Shown in pieces: positions 7,121-9,316 of a stretch of DNA of 9,316 nt; position 1 is the first letter of the stretch; each line of letters starts with the position of its first letter. Position numbers and translations under genes: made by a program. This DNA comes from Flavobacteriaceae bacterium (lineage in GTDB: Bacteria; Bacteroidota; Bacteroidia; Flavobacteriales; Flavobacteriaceae), in NCBI GenBank assembly GCA_019090365.1, contig JAHRWC010000440.1, positions 1 to 9,316 of the forward strand, given 5' to 3'. The notes under the pieces were generated by a model. It had not been told where the DNA came from and did no database searches. It saw only the letters and a list, made by a program, of their open reading frames with translations.

Positions 7121-8488
7121 ATGAATAGAAGTTTTTCATATTGGTTTTTCATTTTCTTCGGAATTTTACTATTCCATGGCAATGCTATAGCTCAAGATGA
7201 AAAACCTTTAGATGATTTAGGTAATGTAAGTGATGCTTTTCAGGAAAACTTTTTTGAAGCTTTAAAACAAAAAGGAATTGAAAATTATGAATTGGCTTTA
7301 ACTGCATTAGATAAAGCTGAAATTGCTACCAAAAAACAGCCAGAAAATCTTTCTGTTATTTATTTTGAACGTGCTAAAAATTTAGCAAAGTTGAAAAGAT
7401 TTGATGAAGCCGAATTAAATTTTAATAAGGTTTTAGAAACTGAAACAAATAACATAGATGTTATGGAAGCTTTATACGATTTGTATTATGTGCAAAGAAA
7501 CTATGAAGCTGCAATCCTGTTGGTGTTAAAGATAATTCCGCATGATGAAGATTACAAAGAAGATTTGGCAAATTTATACTTTCAAACAAAACAGTATGAT
7601 AAAGCAATTACACTTTTAGAGGAGTTAGATGAATTATGGGGGAATAGCTTGAAAAGAGATGTTTTAAAATCGAATATTTATAAAAGAACAGGTAATTCTA
7701 AAAAGGAAATAGAAAGTATAGAAAGTAAAATTAACAACGATGCAAAATCAGAAAATGATTACTTAAAACTTATCTTCTTATATAGTAATAAAGGAGATGT
7801 TGTTAAGGCATTTGAATTAGCAAATGAGTTATTAAAAGAATTTCCTAAATCTCAACATGCTCATTTAGCTTTATATAAATTTTATCTGGATAAAGGATCT
7901 ATTTCAGAAGCAATACAATCAATGAAAACTGTTTTTAAATCTTCAAAAATTGATTCAGAAAGCAAGTACAAAGTGTTAAGTGATTTTATTTCTTTTGTAA
8001 ATGCAAACCCTCAATATGAAAAGGATTTAGAAGAAGTTACTAGCTTGTTTTCAGAAGAAAATAACAGTGATATCTTTAAATCTATTGGAGATTATTTCCT
8101 TAACAAAAATAAGAAAGAACAAGCGCTAACTTTTTATAAGAAAGGATTAGAAAAAGATCAGGATAATTTCAACTTAATCAAAAGTGCTTTGTTAATTCAA
8201 ATCGATTTAAAAAATTATGATGATGCTTCAAATCTAAGTGTAAATGCTTTAGAAATATTTCCTGCACAAGCTCTACTTTATTTAATAAATGGAGTTGCTA
8301 ATAATGGATTAAACAATTCAGAATTAGCAATTGAAAATTTAGAAATCGGACTTGATTTTTTGTTAGATGATCCTAAGATGGAGCAGGATTTTTATCAACA
8401 ATTAAGTATTGCTTATCAAGCAAAAGGGAATGATAAAAAAGCAGATTTTTATAAAAAGAAAGCTTCAGAATTATCGTATTCAAATTAA
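7121..8488 (+). CDS. Secreted tetratricopeptide-repeat (TPR) protein
   Basis: 455-residue exported TPR protein. The N-terminus (MNRSFSYWFFIFFGILLFHGNAIAQDEK) is a Sec signal peptide with a probable signal peptidase I site AIA|QD after residue 24; there is no lipobox, so a soluble periplasmic protein is expected. The rest is almost entirely helical repeats: TPR-like units at about 44-75, 77-108, 112-140, 145-172, 214-243, 247-275, 317-350, 353-383, 386-417 and 424-452, with typical positions such as YFERAKNLAKLKRFDEAELNF and GDYFLNKNKKEQALTFYKKG. TPR arrays are protein-binding scaffolds and no catalytic domain is visible. It begins 15 bases after the nucleotidyltransferase stop, and the DUF4292 lipoprotein gene starts four bases after its own stop, so it probably shares their transcript. 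A scaffold for an envelope complex is a reasonable inference; the partner is unknown. Confidence 0.9.
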   Translation: MNRSFSYWFFIFFGILLFHGNAIAQDEKPLDDLGNVSDAFQENFFEALKQKGIENYELALTALDKAEIATKKQPENLSVIYFERAKNLAKLKRFDEAELNFNKVLETETNNIDVMEALYDLYYVQRNYEAAILLVLKIIPHDEDYKEDLANLYFQTKQYDKAITLLEELDELWGNSLKRDVLKSNIYKRTGNSKKEIESIESKINNDAKSENDYLKLIFLYSNKGDVVKAFELANELLKEFPKSQHAHLALYKFYLDKGSISEAIQSMKTVFKSSKIDSESKYKVLSDFISFVNANPQYEKDLEEVTSLFSEENNSDIFKSIGDYFLNKNKKEQALTFYKKGLEKDQDNFNLIKSALLIQIDLKNYDDASNLSVNALEIFPAQALLYLINGVANNGLNNSELAIENLEIGLDFLLDDPKMEQDFYQQLSIAYQAKGNDKKADFYKKKASELSYSN

Positions 8489-8492
8489 AAAT

Positions 8493-9248
8493 ATGAATAA
8501 CAAAACTATTACTTCTAGACTACCTATTTCAGGATTTATTTTATGTTTGGTGCTAGCAGTATTTTTAAATTCTTGTAAAACCAGTAAAGTTGTAAATGGA
8601 TCTACAATGGCGAATCCTAGTTTAGTACTAAAAGATATCATTAAAACGCATGAAGTTGCTTCACCTAATTTTAAAACATTAGCAGCTCGAGTTCAAGTGA
8701 ATTATAAAGATGAAAAAAAGTCGCAAAGTATTACTGTGAGCTTGCGAATGGAGAAGGATAAGACCATTTGGATTAAAGCTTCAGTCTTAGGAATTACCTT
8801 GGCTAAAATTAATATAACTACAGATAAAGTGAGTTATTATGAAAAACTTTCAGGGTCATATTTTGATGGAGACTATCAATTATTAAGTGAATGGCTAGGC
8901 ACCGAATTAGATTTTAATAAAGTACAAAACATATTACTAGGACAGTCTATTTTTCAATTAGATAAATCAAGATATTCATCAACAGTTTTTCAGAATAAAT
9001 ATAAAATAGAGCCAAAACAACAACCTGAAAATTTTATTCATTCTATTCTTTTAAATCCGAACAATTTTAAAGTAGCATTAGAAAGTTTATCACAACCTTC
9101 AGATAACAGATTATTATCTGTTAACTATGGTGAATACCAAAAAATAGAAGGAGATGATTATCCATCTGAAGTTTTAATATTAACTTCAGAAAACGATAAA
9201 AAAACTAGCATTGAATTAAAATTTAAAAAGATTGACCACAATGCATAG
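8493..9248 (+). CDS. DUF4292 (LolB-like) lipoprotein, apparently truncated by an in-frame TAG
   Basis: Predicted lipoprotein of 251 residues, recognised as DUF4292, a Bacteroidota family with a LolB/LppX-like beta-sheet fold (family knowledge from memory). The ATG at 8493 starts MNNKTITSRLP, followed by a hydrophobic segment and the lipobox LNSC with Cys28; an upstream in-frame ATG at 8409 overlaps the TPR gene and would bury this signal, so it is rejected. Family-like stretches are MEKDKTIWIKASVLGITLAKI (86-106), TDKVSYYEKLSGSYFDGDY (110-128), SEWLGTELDFNKVQNILLGQ (132-151) and LSVNYGEYQKIEG (208-220). The frame meets TAG at 9246-9248 after KKIDHNA, yet 18 further sense codons follow in frame, resembling the normal family C-terminus; the full gene would be 8493-9305, about 270 residues. 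Proposed role by fold: lipoprotein insertion or lipid binding at the outer membrane (inference). The start lies four bases after the TPR stop, in the same operon. Confidence 0.85.
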   Translation: MNNKTITSRLPISGFILCLVLAVFLNSCKTSKVVNGSTMANPSLVLKDIIKTHEVASPNFKTLAARVQVNYKDEKKSQSITVSLRMEKDKTIWIKASVLGITLAKINITTDKVSYYEKLSGSYFDGDYQLLSEWLGTELDFNKVQNILLGQSIFQLDKSRYSSTVFQNKYKIEPKQQPENFIHSILLNPNNFKVALESLSQPSDNRLLSVNYGEYQKIEGDDYPSEVLILTSENDKKTSIELKFKKIDHNA

Positions 9249-9305
9249 GTACGTTTTCCGTTTACTATTCCTGAAGGTTATAAAGAAATCGTTTTAAATA
9301 AATGA
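9249..9305 (+). other. In-frame continuation of the DUF4292 gene after the TAG, ending in an ATGA overlap
   Basis: After the TAG the same frame reads VRFPFTIPEGYKEIVLNK and then TGA (9303-9305). The F-P-F-x-I-P-x-G-Y-K-E-I pattern is what I expect at the end of DUF4292 proteins. The TGA overlaps the ATG of the next gene (9302-9304) as ATGA, the standard coupled junction of an intact operon. The segment is therefore best read as the lost or separated C-terminus of the preceding gene, not as intergenic DNA. Whether the TAG is a real mutation, an assembly error or read through cannot be decided here. Confidence 0.75.
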
Positions 9306-9316
9306 GAAATTTTCGC
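9302..9316 (+). CDS. Start of the next gene in the operon (first five codons only)
   Basis: ATG AGA AAT TTT CGC encodes MRNFR and runs off the window. The call rests on the ATGA overlap with the in-frame end of the DUF4292 reading frame. In flavobacteria this neighbourhood (TPR, DUF4292) is often followed by a murein hydrolase activator/M23 peptidase gene; that is recollection of gene order, and nothing in these 15 bases identifies the product. Confidence 0.45.

Noticed and set aside
8409..8492. Upstream start (ATG at 8409) for the DUF4292 gene
   Set aside because: It overlaps the TPR gene by about 80 bases and would bury the lipoprotein signal; the ATG at 8493, four bases after the TPR stop, fits both the signal peptide and the operon spacing.
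9246..9248. TAG as a reassigned sense codon in this organism
   Set aside because: atpA and atpG in the same window both end at TAG exactly where their family C-termini end, so TAG works as a normal stop. General recoding is unlikely, and only a local mutation, error or readthrough remains.
1..9316. Mobile element, defence system, CRISPR array or horizontally acquired island
   Set aside because: No transposase, integrase, terminal repeats, tandem spacers, tRNA-adjacent site or change in base use was seen; all genes look like core flavobacterial genes.

Overview
The window is ordinary chromosomal DNA from a member of the Bacteroidota, most likely a marine-type Flavobacteriaceae. The evidence is the AT-rich composition (about one third G+C by eye), the lack of Shine-Dalgarno sequences before starts, a Bacteroidota-type -7 promoter box (TATCTTTG), the protein sequences themselves, and an ATP synthase operon that stops after the gamma subunit. 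The genus cannot be fixed from this sequence. No RNA gene, insertion sequence, phage gene or CRISPR array is visible, and no gap between genes exceeds about 160 bases.

Layout. (1) Bases 1-2055 (+): the end of an F1Fo ATP synthase operon, with atpA missing its N-terminus and a complete atpG. A strong 14-bp hairpin lies between them. A bidirectional rho-independent terminator at 2076-2113 closes the operon and also serves the convergent gene that follows. (2) 2135-3400 (-): a family I CoA-transferase of the acetyl-CoA hydrolase/4-hydroxybutyrate CoA-transferase type, with its own promoter. (3) 3401-3558: a divergent promoter region. (4) 3559-4074 (+): a small lipoprotein of unknown function. 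(5) 4127-9316 (+): a tightly packed, probably co-transcribed group: a polysaccharide flippase (TTG start), dUTPase (dut), a sugar-1-phosphate nucleotidyltransferase with a left-handed beta-helix tail, a secreted TPR protein, a DUF4292 lipoprotein, and the first five codons of another gene.

How the genes fit together. The ATP synthase and CoA-transferase genes belong to energy and acyl-CoA metabolism. The 4.1-9.3 kb group is mainly about the cell envelope (lipid-linked glycan export, nucleotide-sugar supply, a periplasmic scaffold, a LolB-like lipoprotein), with the housekeeping dut gene embedded in it.

The most notable observation is at the right edge. The DUF4292 gene stops at an in-frame TAG (9246-9248), but the same frame continues for 18 more sense codons. 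These encode a tail that looks like the family's usual C-terminus, and the frame ends in a TGA that overlaps the next gene's ATG (ATGA). This points to a recent nonsense mutation, a sequencing error or readthrough. I found no convincing undescribed system in the window.
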